Shown here: positions 35,042-44,257 of the stretch, in pieces | Numbering within the stretch: the first letter of the stretch is position 1 | Layout: every line of letters begins with the position of its first letter | Assembly (NCBI GenBank): GCA_020248915.1 | Contig: JADCGP010000014.1 | Coordinates: 1 to 64,000 of the forward strand | Length of the DNA: 64,000 nt | Direction: 5' to 3' | Source: Rubrivivax sp. | Lineage (GTDB): Bacteria; Pseudomonadota; Gammaproteobacteria; Burkholderiales; Burkholderiaceae_C | The notes under the pieces: generated by a model | What the model was told of the DNA's origin: nothing | Database searches by the model: none | The model's input: the letters and a program-made list of their open reading frames with translations, nothing else | Position numbers and translations under genes: made by a program

Positions 35042-37027
35042 ATGAACACCGCCACCCTGGACCCGGTACGGGTCGACGCACCCGGTGCCGCGCACTGGAA
35101 CAGCGGACTCGAGCACGCCGGCCGCAGCGACTGGCTCGGGGCCACGCAGGCCTTCGCGCGGGCGGTCGCCGCGGCGCCGGGCGACGCGCTGTACTGGACC
35201 AACCTGGCCAATGCCTGGCGCCGACTCGGCGAGTTCGGGCGCGCCGTGGAATCGGCCGAGCATGCACTGTCGATCGACCCGCGTCAGGCCGTGGCGCTGC
35301 GCGTGCTGGGCGAGAGCCTCGCCCAGCAACACCGCTACGCCGAGGCCGTCTCCGCCTTCGAGCGGCTGGAAGCGCAGGACGAGCGGCACCCGGACGCGAT
35401 GTCGCAGCACGCGGCGATGCTGATCGCGCTGAAGCGGCCGCTCGACGCGGTCGGCGTGTTGATGCGCGCCGCGGCCGAGAAGCCCGACATGGCGGTCTTG
35501 CACGCGATGATGGCCACCGCGTTCCGCGACGCCGCGCTGGTGGACCAGGCGGTGGAGTGCCTGAAGACGGCGCTCGCGCTGGAGCCCGACAACCTCCAGG
35601 CCCTGGCCACTGCGTGCTACGAGAAGCGCCACGTGTTCGCCTGGGACGACCTGGATGCCGACGTGGCGGCGATCGAGCGCTTGCTGCAGGCGACCCCGGC
35701 GGGCGTGGCGCGGATGGCGAGCGCGTTCAGTCTGCTGTCGCTGCCGCTCGAGCCGGCGCTGCAGCTCGCTGCCGCGCGCGGCGAGTCGGTGCTGAACGGC
35801 GCGCAGGCGGTCGAACTGCCGCCGCTGACGGCGGGGGAATGCGCGGCGCGGGCTGAGACCGCTTTGCGCCGGCCGCGCCTGGGCCTGCTGTCGTACGACT
35901 TCCACGAGCACCCGGTCTCGCAGCTGATCGTCGAGCTGCTCGAGCGCATGCATGGCGGCCGCTTCGAGCTCTGGCTCTACTCGACCGGCCCGGACGACGG
36001 TTCGGCGCTGCGCGGCCGCGTCGTCGCCGCGGCCGACCACTTCATCGACCTGCGCGGTTCGAGCGACCGCGAGGCGGCGCGGCGCGTGCGCGAGGACGGC
36101 ATCGACCTGCTGATCGACCTGCAGGGCCAGACGCGTGGCCAGCGCCAGGGCATCCTGGCCCATCGCCCGGCTCCGCTGCAGGTGGCCTTCCTGGGCTATC
36201 CGGGCAGCACCGGCGCCTCCTACATGGACTACCTGATCGGCGATCCACTGGTCACGCCGCTCGAGCTGGCCGACCTGTACACCGAGAAGATCGCGCAGAT
36301 GCCGGGTACCTTCCAGCCCAACGGGCGCTGGCGACCGCTGCCCCAGCCGATGAGCCGAGCCACGGCCGGGCTGCCGGAGGACGCGTTCGTCATCTGCGCG
36401 TTCAACCACACCTACAAGATCCTGCCGGCCGCCTTCGACGCCTGGTGCGCGGTGATGCGCGAGGTGCCGAGCGCCGTGCTGTGGCTGAAGGAGACCAACG
36501 GCCAGCTGCGCGACCGGGCGCGGCGCCAGGCCGAACTGCGCGGCGTGGCGCCCGAGCGCGTGGTGTTCGCGCCCAACGTCAGCTACGCCGACCACTTCTC
36601 GAGGCTGGCGCTGGCCGACGTGTTCGCCGACACGTGGCCGTACAACGCCCACACGACCGCCGCCGACGCGCTGTGGGCAGGCGTGCCGGTGGTCACGCTG
36701 CCGGGGGAGAGCTTCGCCTCTCGGGTGGCCATGAGCATCCTCGCTGCCGCCGGCCTGGAGGGCCTGGCGATGCGCTCGGTCGAGGAGTACACGGCCGCGC
36801 TGGTGACGATGGCCAAGGACTCCGAGGTGCTGCCCGGCCTGCGTTCCCACCTGACGTTGAACCGCATGGCACTGCCGCTGTTCGACGCCGCGGCCTACAC
36901 CCGGCATTTCGAGGCGCTGCTGCAACGCATGTGGCGGCGCTGGTGCGACAGGCTGCCGCCGGAGCACCTTGCGGCCCAGGAGCCGTCCGAGACCCACCCG
37001 CAACCCGAGATGAGGGCTTCCGCATGA
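35042..37027 (+). CDS. TPR and O-GlcNAc transferase-like (GT41) protein, probable flagellin glycosyltransferase
   Basis: A 661-residue soluble protein. The N-terminal ~230 residues are TPR repeats (YWTNLANAWRRLGEFGRAVESAEHALSIDP; VALRVLGESLAQQHRYAEAVSAFERLEAQD). The C-terminal half is a SPINDLY/OGT-type GT-B domain. Recognisable blocks are RLGLLSYDFHEHPVSQLIVELLE, LIDLQGQTRGQRQGILAHRPAPLQVAFLGYPGSTGASYMDYLIGD, FNHTYKILP and DTWPYNAHTTAADALWAGVPVVTLPG. Such enzymes transfer a sugar from UDP-sugar to Ser/Thr. Position next to two flagellins, with FkbM genes behind it, points to flagellin. ATG at 35042 avoids an Arg-rich upstream extension. Confidence 0.88.
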   Translation: MNTATLDPVRVDAPGAAHWNSGLEHAGRSDWLGATQAFARAVAAAPGDALYWTNLANAWRRLGEFGRAVESAEHALSIDPRQAVALRVLGESLAQQHRYAEAVSAFERLEAQDERHPDAMSQHAAMLIALKRPLDAVGVLMRAAAEKPDMAVLHAMMATAFRDAALVDQAVECLKTALALEPDNLQALATACYEKRHVFAWDDLDADVAAIERLLQATPAGVARMASAFSLLSLPLEPALQLAAARGESVLNGAQAVELPPLTAGECAARAETALRRPRLGLLSYDFHEHPVSQLIVELLERMHGGRFELWLYSTGPDDGSALRGRVVAAADHFIDLRGSSDREAARRVREDGIDLLIDLQGQTRGQRQGILAHRPAPLQVAFLGYPGSTGASYMDYLIGDPLVTPLELADLYTEKIAQMPGTFQPNGRWRPLPQPMSRATAGLPEDAFVICAFNHTYKILPAAFDAWCAVMREVPSAVLWLKETNGQLRDRARRQAELRGVAPERVVFAPNVSYADHFSRLALADVFADTWPYNAHTTAADALWAGVPVVTLPGESFASRVAMSILAAAGLEGLAMRSVEEYTAALVTMAKDSEVLPGLRSHLTLNRMALPLFDAAAYTRHFEALLQRMWRRWCDRLPPEHLAAQEPSETHPQPEMRASA

Positions 37028-38541
37028 GCGCGCGCGCCACCCGCCCCTGGACCGTTCAGCTTGCCAGCGGCGTAGCGCTGCAACTCCCGCCGTCGCTCAG
37101 CAGCCTGAGCACCTACGTGGCGCTCGAGCAGGAGCGCTGGTTCGAGCCCGAGATCACGATGGTGCGGCACCTGATGCAGCCTGGCGAGGATGCGCTGGAC
37201 ATCGGGGCCAACCATGGCTTCTACGCGCTCGAGATGGCGCGCTGCGGGCCGGGGAGCCACGTGTGGGCCTTCGAGCCGACGCAGGCCCCCCGCACGCGGC
37301 TGATGGGCAGCGTGCGCGACAACGGCCTTGCCGAGCGCATCACCGTGGTGCCTGCCGGTCTGGCCGAGTGCAACTGCGAGGCGGAGTTCAGCGTCAGCGA
37401 GCACAGCGAGTTCAACCAGCGTGGCAGTGGTGCCGGCGCGGTCGAGCGTGTGCAGCTGTTCGCGCTCGACGGCTTCCTCGAGCGGCACGCCCCGGGGCGG
37501 CGCTTCGGCCTCGTCAAGCTCGATGCCGAGGGCGAGGAGCCGCGGGTCATCGCCGGAGGCCGGCGCTTCTTCGTCGAGCAGCAGCCGGTGGTCGTCTTCG
37601 AGCTGATGCATGGGTCCCGGGTGAACCGGGATCTGCTGCAGCAGTGGCGTGCGCTGGGCTATGGGCTCTTCCGTTGGAGCGAGTCGCTGGCGATGCTGCT
37701 GCCCTTCGACGAGCGCGACGGCGAGTTCGCCTTCGCGTTGAACCTGGTCGCGGTGACTCCCCGGCGACAGGCCGAGCTGGCTGCGCGCGGGCTGCTGCTC
37801 ACCGTGGAGGCGATGGCCTCGCAGCCCATGCCCGCCGTCGGGCACGAGGCGCTTTCGGTCTGGTGTTCCACGCCAGCGCTGGCGGGCCTGGGCCAGCCTG
37901 ACGCAGCCGCGGCGCAGGCCAACCCGTGGCTGCAGGTCGTGGCCGCAGTGGCCGCGGCCCATGGCCAGGCCGGACTGAGTCCGGCGGAGCGCGTGGCCTT
38001 GCTGCTCCACGCCAACGACACGGTGGATCCGCGCAGCGCCACGCCCGAGGAGATGGTGTTGCGCGTGCACGTGCTCAACGCGCTGGGCCGTCCTGCGGCT
38101 GCGCTCGAGCTGGGCGTGGCGGTGCTGCAGCAGTGGGAGCAGGGGGCGGCGGGGCCCGGGCCCGGCCTGCCCATGGTGCCGCCGGAGCGTGCCGACCTTC
38201 GACTCGCACCGCGGCGCGCTCCGCGGGACTGGCTGCGCCAGCGTCTGGCGGAGTTCGTCGGGCGGCGCAGCGCGTGGTCTTCGTACTTCCAGCGTGGCAG
38301 CGCCGCGAACTGGGCAGCGCTCATCCGCGACCCGGATCACTCGCCGGAGATCGAGCGGCGCTACCTCCTCGCGCATCTGGTGGCTGACCTCAATCCGTCG
38401 CTGACGGACCTCGGGTGGCTGCCGGATGCCGCCCACACCGCCAATCCGGTACTGTGGAGCGCACTGATCGCCGCGGCCCGCGCCATGGCGAAGACACCCG
38501 CGCCGGACGAGACTGCGCTTGAGGCGGAGCACGCGGCATGA
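37024..38541 (+). CDS. FkbM family methyltransferase (first)
   Basis: A 505-residue protein with an N-terminal SAM-dependent FkbM domain (about 35-240). The SAM loop is DALDIGANHGFYALEMARCGPGSHVWAFEPTQ, and FGLVKLDAEGEEPRVIAGG is the second signature. The remaining ~260 residues are helical and unassigned. FkbM enzymes O-methylate sugar hydroxyls. Start and stop overlap both neighbours by 4 bp (ATGA), so the three genes form one operon. A role in methylating the flagellin glycan is inferred from context. Confidence 0.85.
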   Translation: MSARATRPWTVQLASGVALQLPPSLSSLSTYVALEQERWFEPEITMVRHLMQPGEDALDIGANHGFYALEMARCGPGSHVWAFEPTQAPRTRLMGSVRDNGLAERITVVPAGLAECNCEAEFSVSEHSEFNQRGSGAGAVERVQLFALDGFLERHAPGRRFGLVKLDAEGEEPRVIAGGRRFFVEQQPVVVFELMHGSRVNRDLLQQWRALGYGLFRWSESLAMLLPFDERDGEFAFALNLVAVTPRRQAELAARGLLLTVEAMASQPMPAVGHEALSVWCSTPALAGLGQPDAAAAQANPWLQVVAAVAAAHGQAGLSPAERVALLLHANDTVDPRSATPEEMVLRVHVLNALGRPAAALELGVAVLQQWEQGAAGPGPGLPMVPPERADLRLAPRRAPRDWLRQRLAEFVGRRSAWSSYFQRGSAANWAALIRDPDHSPEIERRYLLAHLVADLNPSLTDLGWLPDAAHTANPVLWSALIAAARAMAKTPAPDETALEAEHAA

Positions 38542-40622
38542 GCGGCACCCCGACTCCGTCGCTGGACTGGACGCTCGAGCGACCGGACGGCGCCCGCGTG
38601 CGTGTCGCGTCGAGCTTCGCCTGCCCGGAGACGCGGGCCGTTCTCGTCCACGAGGACGAAGCCGATGCGCAACCGACCCTGTGGCCGCTGCTCGCCCTGG
38701 TTGCAGGCCCGCTCGTCGACCTGGCGCCGGCGCCCGGCTGGGCAGCGCTCGCCTGGGCCTCGGTCGCGGCTGGCCGTGTGTGGCTGCACGACCCCGATCC
38801 CGGAGTGCGCCGCCGCGTCGCCGCCACGCTGGCGCTGAACGGGTGCCAGGGTGCCGTGTCATGGCTCGACCATGCGACGCCGCTCGATGCCGCCGATGGG
38901 GCCGTGGTGCGCGCCACGGCGGCACCCGGCGTCGCCGAGGCCTTCGACGCCACCCTCGCGCCCTGGATCATGCATGGTGCCTGCGCCCTGGCGCTGCAGG
39001 ACCTGCGCGATGCCGACCTCCCGCTGCTGGCCACGCTATCGCCTCCGGGCTGGCGGTGCTGGCGCCTGTGCACCGGCGCTGGCGTCCTCCTGCCCCATGA
39101 CCTGTCGAGCCAGCGCGCCCCGGGCGAGGGGGCCCTCGTGCTGCTCTCGCCCGCGGCAGCCGAGAGGCTCTCGGGTGCCGATGCCTTGTTCGACCCTGCG
39201 GCGGGACCGGCGCAGGGGCCGGCTGCACAGCGCGCGCAGGCCTTGCTGGCAGCGCTGGGCGGGCTCGACGCTGCCGTCGTGCCAACCGGTGAAGACGCTG
39301 CCGTCGACTCCGACGCCCAGCGTGTGCTGCTTCTCCAGGCGCTGGGGCTCGTCGCCGAGGCGGCCGACCTGGCGCGCTCGGTTCTTGCGCGCTGCCCGGC
39401 AGGGCCCGGGGCGGAGGCTCGGTTGGCCGCAGCGTCGGCGCTGGCCGGGGTCGACCCTGCGGGGCTGCGGCAGTCGCTGCTGGAGTTCGTGCTGCACAGG
39501 ACGCCGACCTGCCTTCCCGGCGAGTGGACTGCGGCGTTGGCCGACGCCACACACTCGGCGTGTGCGGAGCGGGCCGCGCTGGTGGCACACATGGCTGCCG
39601 ACACGCCGCCCACCGCAGCCTTGCTGGCGCGGCTGCGCCACGTGCCTGCTGCCTGCGCCAACGGCATGCTGTGGTCCGCGGTGCTCGACTGCGCCCGCGA
39701 ACTCGCGTCCAGGCCGCCGGCACTGCTGCGGGCCGCACCGGATGGCCCTGAACACCTCCTCGCGGACCTGGGAGATCCGGTCCTGCAGGTGGTGGACGTC
39801 GGCGCCAGTTCGCTGGGTGGCGGCACCGAGCCCTATGCCGCACTGGCGCAGTTCTGCCGCATACGAGTGACCGGCTTCGAGCCCGATGCCCAGGCGCTGG
39901 CCGCGCTTCGGAGCGAGCACCAGGGCAGCCAGGAGCGCTGCTACCTGCCGCACTTCGTGGGCGACGGTGCCGATGCGGTGTTCCACGAAACCAACTGGTC
40001 GCTGACCGGCTCCCTGCTGCAACCCAACCGACCGGTGCTCGATCGCTATGCGCACCTGGGCTCGCTCACGCAGGAGCGGGCCCGCCACCCGGTGCGCACC
40101 GTGCGGCTGGACGACGTCGTTCCTGCCGGGGGCATGGACCTGCTGAAGATCGACGTCCAGGGCGGCGAGGGCCGGGTGTTCGACGGCGCGCGGGCCCGCC
40201 TCGAGGAATGCCTGCTGGTGTGGACCGAGGTCGAGTTCCTGGAGCTGTACCGCGGGCAGCCGCTGTTCGGGGACATCGACCGCATGCTTCGCGAGCGAGG
40301 CCTGCGCTTCTACGGCTTCGCTGACATCGGCCAGCGTCACTTGCTGGACTGGGATGCCTCGGCAGTGGCCAACGGTGCCCTGCCGGCGCCCCGAAGCCAC
40401 CAGCAACTCTGGGCCGACGCGATCTACCTTCCCGCGCCGGAGCGCATTGCGACCCTGGATGCCGACCGGGCGCTGCGCCTCGCGCTGATCGCCCACCACG
40501 TGCTGGGCGCGTGGGACCTGTGCCACGAGGCGCTGCTGCGCCACGAGGCCGCCGGCGGCCGGCCCGGTGCGGCACGGGCCTATCGGGATCGCATGGGCAG
40601 GCGGGTCGTCGCGACGGCCTGA
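38538..40622 (+). CDS. FkbM family methyltransferase (second, C-terminal domain)
   Basis: A 694-residue protein with a long, Ala-rich, unassigned N-terminal region (about 1-410). The C-terminal FkbM-type methyltransferase domain (about 415-620) has the SAM motif LQVVDVGASSLGGGTEPYAALAQFCRIRVTGFEPD and the MDLLKIDVQGGEGRVFDGA block. The N-terminal half may be a degenerate second domain or a glycan-binding part. It ends the operon and is convergent with argE. Confidence 0.83.
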   Translation: MSGTPTPSLDWTLERPDGARVRVASSFACPETRAVLVHEDEADAQPTLWPLLALVAGPLVDLAPAPGWAALAWASVAAGRVWLHDPDPGVRRRVAATLALNGCQGAVSWLDHATPLDAADGAVVRATAAPGVAEAFDATLAPWIMHGACALALQDLRDADLPLLATLSPPGWRCWRLCTGAGVLLPHDLSSQRAPGEGALVLLSPAAAERLSGADALFDPAAGPAQGPAAQRAQALLAALGGLDAAVVPTGEDAAVDSDAQRVLLLQALGLVAEAADLARSVLARCPAGPGAEARLAAASALAGVDPAGLRQSLLEFVLHRTPTCLPGEWTAALADATHSACAERAALVAHMAADTPPTAALLARLRHVPAACANGMLWSAVLDCARELASRPPALLRAAPDGPEHLLADLGDPVLQVVDVGASSLGGGTEPYAALAQFCRIRVTGFEPDAQALAALRSEHQGSQERCYLPHFVGDGADAVFHETNWSLTGSLLQPNRPVLDRYAHLGSLTQERARHPVRTVRLDDVVPAGGMDLLKIDVQGGEGRVFDGARARLEECLLVWTEVEFLELYRGQPLFGDIDRMLRERGLRFYGFADIGQRHLLDWDASAVANGALPAPRSHQQLWADAIYLPAPERIATLDADRALRLALIAHHVLGAWDLCHEALLRHEAAGGRPGAARAYRDRMGRRVVATA

Positions 40623-40697
40623 AGCTCGCCGGCCCCGATCTCCGACGCGACCGCGAGGCGCGCAGCCGGACAAGCCCGCGGGAGGCCGCCGAAGGCC

Positions 40698-40723
40698 GGG
40701 GCGGAGCGCTGAATCTCCGCCCC
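40698..40723. terminator. possible bidirectional terminator hairpin
   Basis: GGGGCGGAG (40698-40706) pairs with CTCCGCCCC (40715-40723) across an 8-base loop between the convergent methyltransferase gene and argE. No T-run is present. Confidence 0.4.
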
Positions 40724-40736
40724 TGGTCGTGCGACC

Positions 40737-41930
40737 TCAGGCCGGGGCCACCGCCAGGGCCGCCACTTCCGGGGCCGCCAGGCCGCGCACGAACGCCTCG
40801 CAGCGCGCCAGCTGCTCGAGGCTGACGAACTCGTCGGCCTGGTGGGCCTGGGCGATCGAGCCGGGGCCGCAGACCACGGTGGACATGCCGGCGCGCTGGA
40901 ACAGGCCGGCCTCGGTGCCGAAGGCCACCAGCGTCGTGTCGGCCGCGCCGCTCAGCCGCCGCGCCAGGCGCGCGGCGGGCTCCTCGGGCCGGGCCTCGAA
41001 GGCGGGCATCGAGGCCACCTGCTCGAAGCGGAAGCCGGAGTGCGGGTCGACCGCCTTCATCGCCGGCTCCAGAGCCGCCGCCGCGGCCACCACCGCGCGC
41101 TGCAGCGCGTCGGTGTCGGTGCCGGGCAGGTTGCGGAACTCGTAGTGGAAGCGGCAGTCCTCGGGCACGATGTTGTCGGCCACGCCGCCGTGCACGATCG
41201 TCACGGCCGCGGTGCTGTAGGGCACGTCGTAGCCGGCCTGCCGCGGCTCGCGCTCGCGCAGCTCGTCGGCCAGCGCCGCGATGCGCGCCACGACGCGCGC
41301 GGCGTTCTCCACCGCATTGACGGCCATCGGCGTGCGCGAGGAGTGCGCCGCGCACCCGCGCACGTGGCAGCGCCAGCGCTGCACGCCCTTGTGGCCGAGC
41401 GCCGGGACCATGTCGGTCGGCTCGCCGACGATGCACAGGCGCGGCGCGATGCCGGCCTCGCCCAGCTCGGCCAGCATCCGGGCCGCGCCGAAGCCGCCCA
41501 CTTCCTCGTCGTAGCTGAACGCGAAGTGCACCGCGAACGTCAGGTCGGCCTCCAGCAGCCACCGTGCCTGCGACGTGACGCAGCCGATGAAGCCCTTCAT
41601 GTCGGCGCTGCCGCGGGCGTAGAGCCGGCCTTCGGCGACCTCGCCGCCGAGCGGGTCGCGCGTCCAGTCCTGGCCGTCCCAGGGCACGGTGTCGGTGTGG
41701 CCCGACAGCACCACGCCGCCAGGCTTGCCCGCGCCGAGCGTGGCGAACAGGTTGGCCTTGCCGCGCGCGTCGTCGTAGGTCAGGCGCAGCGGCACCGACA
41801 GCGAGCGCAGGTGGTCGGCGATGCACTCGATCAGCGCGAGGTTGGAGCGGGCGCTGACGGTGTCGTAGCGCACCAGGCGCTGCGCCCATTCGAGCGCGGC
41901 GGTCGAAGGCTGGAGGGGGGCGCGATCCAT
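40737..41930 (-). CDS. argE: acetylornithine deacetylase ArgE
   Basis: A 397-residue M20 metallohydrolase of arginine biosynthesis, converting N-acetylornithine to ornithine. Motifs are LSGHTDTVPWDGQDW with the first metal His/Asp, RGSADMKGF, FSYDEEVGGFGA with the catalytic Glu, and IVGEPTDM. The lid domain follows (GCAAHSSRTPMAVNAVENAARVV). ATG at 41930 gives the usual length. The in-frame region to 42743 belongs to the opposite-strand dehydratase gene. Confidence 0.9.
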   Translation of the reverse strand: MDRAPLQPSTAALEWAQRLVRYDTVSARSNLALIECIADHLRSLSVPLRLTYDDARGKANLFATLGAGKPGGVVLSGHTDTVPWDGQDWTRDPLGGEVAEGRLYARGSADMKGFIGCVTSQARWLLEADLTFAVHFAFSYDEEVGGFGAARMLAELGEAGIAPRLCIVGEPTDMVPALGHKGVQRWRCHVRGCAAHSSRTPMAVNAVENAARVVARIAALADELREREPRQAGYDVPYSTAAVTIVHGGVADNIVPEDCRFHYEFRNLPGTDTDALQRAVVAAAAALEPAMKAVDPHSGFRFEQVASMPAFEARPEEPAARLARRLSGAADTTLVAFGTEAGLFQRAGMSTVVCGPGSIAQAHQADEFVSLEQLARCEAFVRGLAAPEVAALAVAPA

Positions 41931-41960
41931 CGGCCCGAATGTAGCCGCTACCATCGCCCG

Positions 41961-42929
41961 ATGCAGGAGCCGGGACTCACCGTTTCCGTCGACCGGGGGA
42001 CGATAGCGTCGGCGCGTACGCGCATCGCCGGCGACGTGCGGCGCACGCCGCTGTGGCGGGTGCCCGGCGCCGTCTTCGGCGCCGGCGCGGCCGAGGTCGG
42101 CCTCAAGCTCGAGCAGCTGCAGCTGGCCGGCAGCTTCAAGGCCCGCGGCATGTTCAACCGGCTGCGCGCCGCGGCGGCCGCCGGCGCGCTGCCGCCGGCC
42201 GGCGTGGCCATCGCCTCGGGGGGTAACGCCGGCATCGCGGCGGCGGCCGCGGCGCGCGCGCTCGGCACGCGCTGCACCGTGTTCGTGCCCGAGCTCGCCG
42301 GCCCGGCCAAGCGCGCCCGGCTGCAGGCGCTGGGCGCCGTGCTGGTGGTGGGCGGCCCGGCCTATGCCGACGCGCTGGCCGCCTGCCTCGAGCACCAGCG
42401 CGCCACCGGGGCGCTGGCGCTGCACGCCTACGACCAGCCCGAGGTGGTGGCCGGTGCCGGCACGCTGGGCCCGGAGATCGAGGAGGACTTCGGCCCGCCC
42501 GACCGCGTGCTGCTGAGCGTGGGCGGCGGCGGCCTGATCGCCGGCGTCGCGGCCTGGTTCGCGGGCACGGCCACGCGCGTGGAGGCGCTGGAGCCGGCGC
42601 TCGCGCCGACGCTGCACGCGGCGCTGGCTGCGGGGGCGCCGGTGGACGTGGAGGTGGGCGGGGTCGCGGCCGACGCGCTGGGCGCGCGTCGCATCGGCAG
42701 CATCGCCTGGCCGATCTGCCGCGCGGACGTGGCTGCGGCGCACCTGCTGGACGACACGTCGATCCGCGACGCGCAGCGCCGGCTGTGGCAGGACTTCCGG
42801 CTCGCGGTGGAGCCGGCCGCGGCGCTCGGCGCGGCGGCGCTGTGGAGCGGCGCCGTGCGGCCGGAGGCCGGCGAGCGCGTGGTGCTGGTGCTGTGCGGCG
42901 CCAACCTCGACCCGGGCAGCCTCGGATGA
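41961..42929 (+). CDS. PLP-dependent threonine/serine dehydratase family protein
   Basis: A 322-residue fold-type II PLP enzyme. The PLP lysine is K60 in LAGSFKARGMFN. The Asn/Gly loop is ASGGNAGIAAAAAA and the phosphate loop is VGGGGLIAGVAAW. It matches threonine/serine dehydratases without the regulatory ACT domain; serine racemase or ectoine-type hydrolases of this fold cannot be excluded. It is divergent from argE (30 bp) and overlaps the NDH-2 gene by 4 bp. Confidence 0.82.
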   Translation: MQEPGLTVSVDRGTIASARTRIAGDVRRTPLWRVPGAVFGAGAAEVGLKLEQLQLAGSFKARGMFNRLRAAAAAGALPPAGVAIASGGNAGIAAAAAARALGTRCTVFVPELAGPAKRARLQALGAVLVVGGPAYADALAACLEHQRATGALALHAYDQPEVVAGAGTLGPEIEEDFGPPDRVLLSVGGGGLIAGVAAWFAGTATRVEALEPALAPTLHAALAAGAPVDVEVGGVAADALGARRIGSIAWPICRADVAAAHLLDDTSIRDAQRRLWQDFRLAVEPAAALGAAALWSGAVRPEAGERVVLVLCGANLDPGSLG

Positions 42930-44245
42930 CGGCCGCCCAGGCCCACCGCATCGTCATCGTCGGCGGCGGCGCCGGCGGCCTGGAGCTGGCCACGCGCCTG
43001 GGCGACACCCTGGGCCGGCGCGGCCGGGCCCACGTCACGCTGATCGAGAAGGCGCGGTCGCACTTCTGGAAGCCGCACCTGCACGAGATCGCCGCCGGCA
43101 GCATGGACCTGCATGCGCACGCCACCGACTACCTCGCGCAGTCGCACTGGCACCACTTCCGCTACCGGGTGGGCGAGATGGTCGGGCTCGACCGGCAGCG
43201 GCGCGTCGTGCTGGTGGGCGCGGTGCACGACGAGGACGGGGCCCTGGTCTCGCCGGGCTACGAGCGGTCGTACGACACCCTCGTGCTCGCCGTCGGCAGC
43301 CAGACGCACGACTTCGGCACCCCGGGCGTGGCCGAGCACGCCATCGCGCTCGAGACGCCGGCGCAGGCGCAGCGCTTCCACCGCCGGCTCGTCAACGCCT
43401 GCCTGCGCGCGCACATGCAGGACGGGCCGTTGGCGCCGGGCCAGCTGCAGGTGGCCATCATCGGCGCCGGGGCCACCGGCGTGGAGCTCGCGGCCGAGCT
43501 GCACAAGGCGACCCGCACGCTGGTGAGCTACAACCTCGAGCGCATCGACCCCGAGCGCGACATCCGCATCCACCTGGTGGAGGCCGGGCCGCGCATCCTG
43601 CCGGCGCTGCCCGAGCGCATCTCGGCGGCGGCCACCGCGCTGCTCGAGCGGCTGGGCGTGCGGGTGCGCACCGGCGCCCCCGTGACGGCGGTGCACGCCG
43701 AAGGCATCGACCTCGCCGGCGGCGAGCGGCTGCCGGCCGAGCTGGTGGTGTGGGCGGCCGGCGTCAAGGCGCCGACGTTCCTGGCCGGGCTGGCGGGCCT
43801 GGAGACCAACCGCCTGAACCAGATCGTCGTGCGGCCCACGCTGCAGACCACCCGCGACGACGACGTCTTCGCGCTCGGCGACTGCGCCGCCGCGCCCTGG
43901 CTGGGCCGCGACGCGGTGGTGCCGCCGCGCGCCCAGGCCGCGCACCAGCAGGCCTCGCACCTGGCGCGGCAGCTCGAGCGGCGGCTGCGCGGCCTGCCAC
44001 CCGAGCCCTGGCGCTACCGCGACTTCGGCTCGCTGGTGTCGCTGGGCGAGTACTCGACCGTCGGCAACCTGATGGGTGCGCTGGTGGGCGGCAACCTGTG
44101 GGTCGAGGGCCTGTTCGCGCGCTGGATGTACCTGAGCCTGTACAAGATGCACCAGGTGGCACTGCACGGCTGGTGGAAGACCGCGCTCGGCTCGGCGTCG
44201 CGCCTGCTGACGCGCTCGACCGAGCCGCGGGTCAAGCTGCACTGA
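42926..44245 (+). CDS. ndh: type II NADH dehydrogenase (NDH-2)
   Basis: A 439-residue FAD-dependent NADH:quinone oxidoreductase. Two dinucleotide-binding loops are visible: RIVIVGGGAGGLELATRLG for FAD and VAIIGAGATGVELAAELHK for NADH. VFALGDCAAAPW near the end completes the FAD site. The C-terminal region (GALVGGNLWVEGLFARWMYLSLYKMHQVALHGWW) is the amphipathic membrane-anchoring end. NDH-2 passes electrons to quinone without pumping protons. Confidence 0.9.
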   Translation: MTAAQAHRIVIVGGGAGGLELATRLGDTLGRRGRAHVTLIEKARSHFWKPHLHEIAAGSMDLHAHATDYLAQSHWHHFRYRVGEMVGLDRQRRVVLVGAVHDEDGALVSPGYERSYDTLVLAVGSQTHDFGTPGVAEHAIALETPAQAQRFHRRLVNACLRAHMQDGPLAPGQLQVAIIGAGATGVELAAELHKATRTLVSYNLERIDPERDIRIHLVEAGPRILPALPERISAAATALLERLGVRVRTGAPVTAVHAEGIDLAGGERLPAELVVWAAGVKAPTFLAGLAGLETNRLNQIVVRPTLQTTRDDDVFALGDCAAAPWLGRDAVVPPRAQAAHQQASHLARQLERRLRGLPPEPWRYRDFGSLVSLGEYSTVGNLMGALVGGNLWVEGLFARWMYLSLYKMHQVALHGWWKTALGSASRLLTRSTEPRVKLH

Positions 44246-44257
44246 CCGCGGCGGGCC

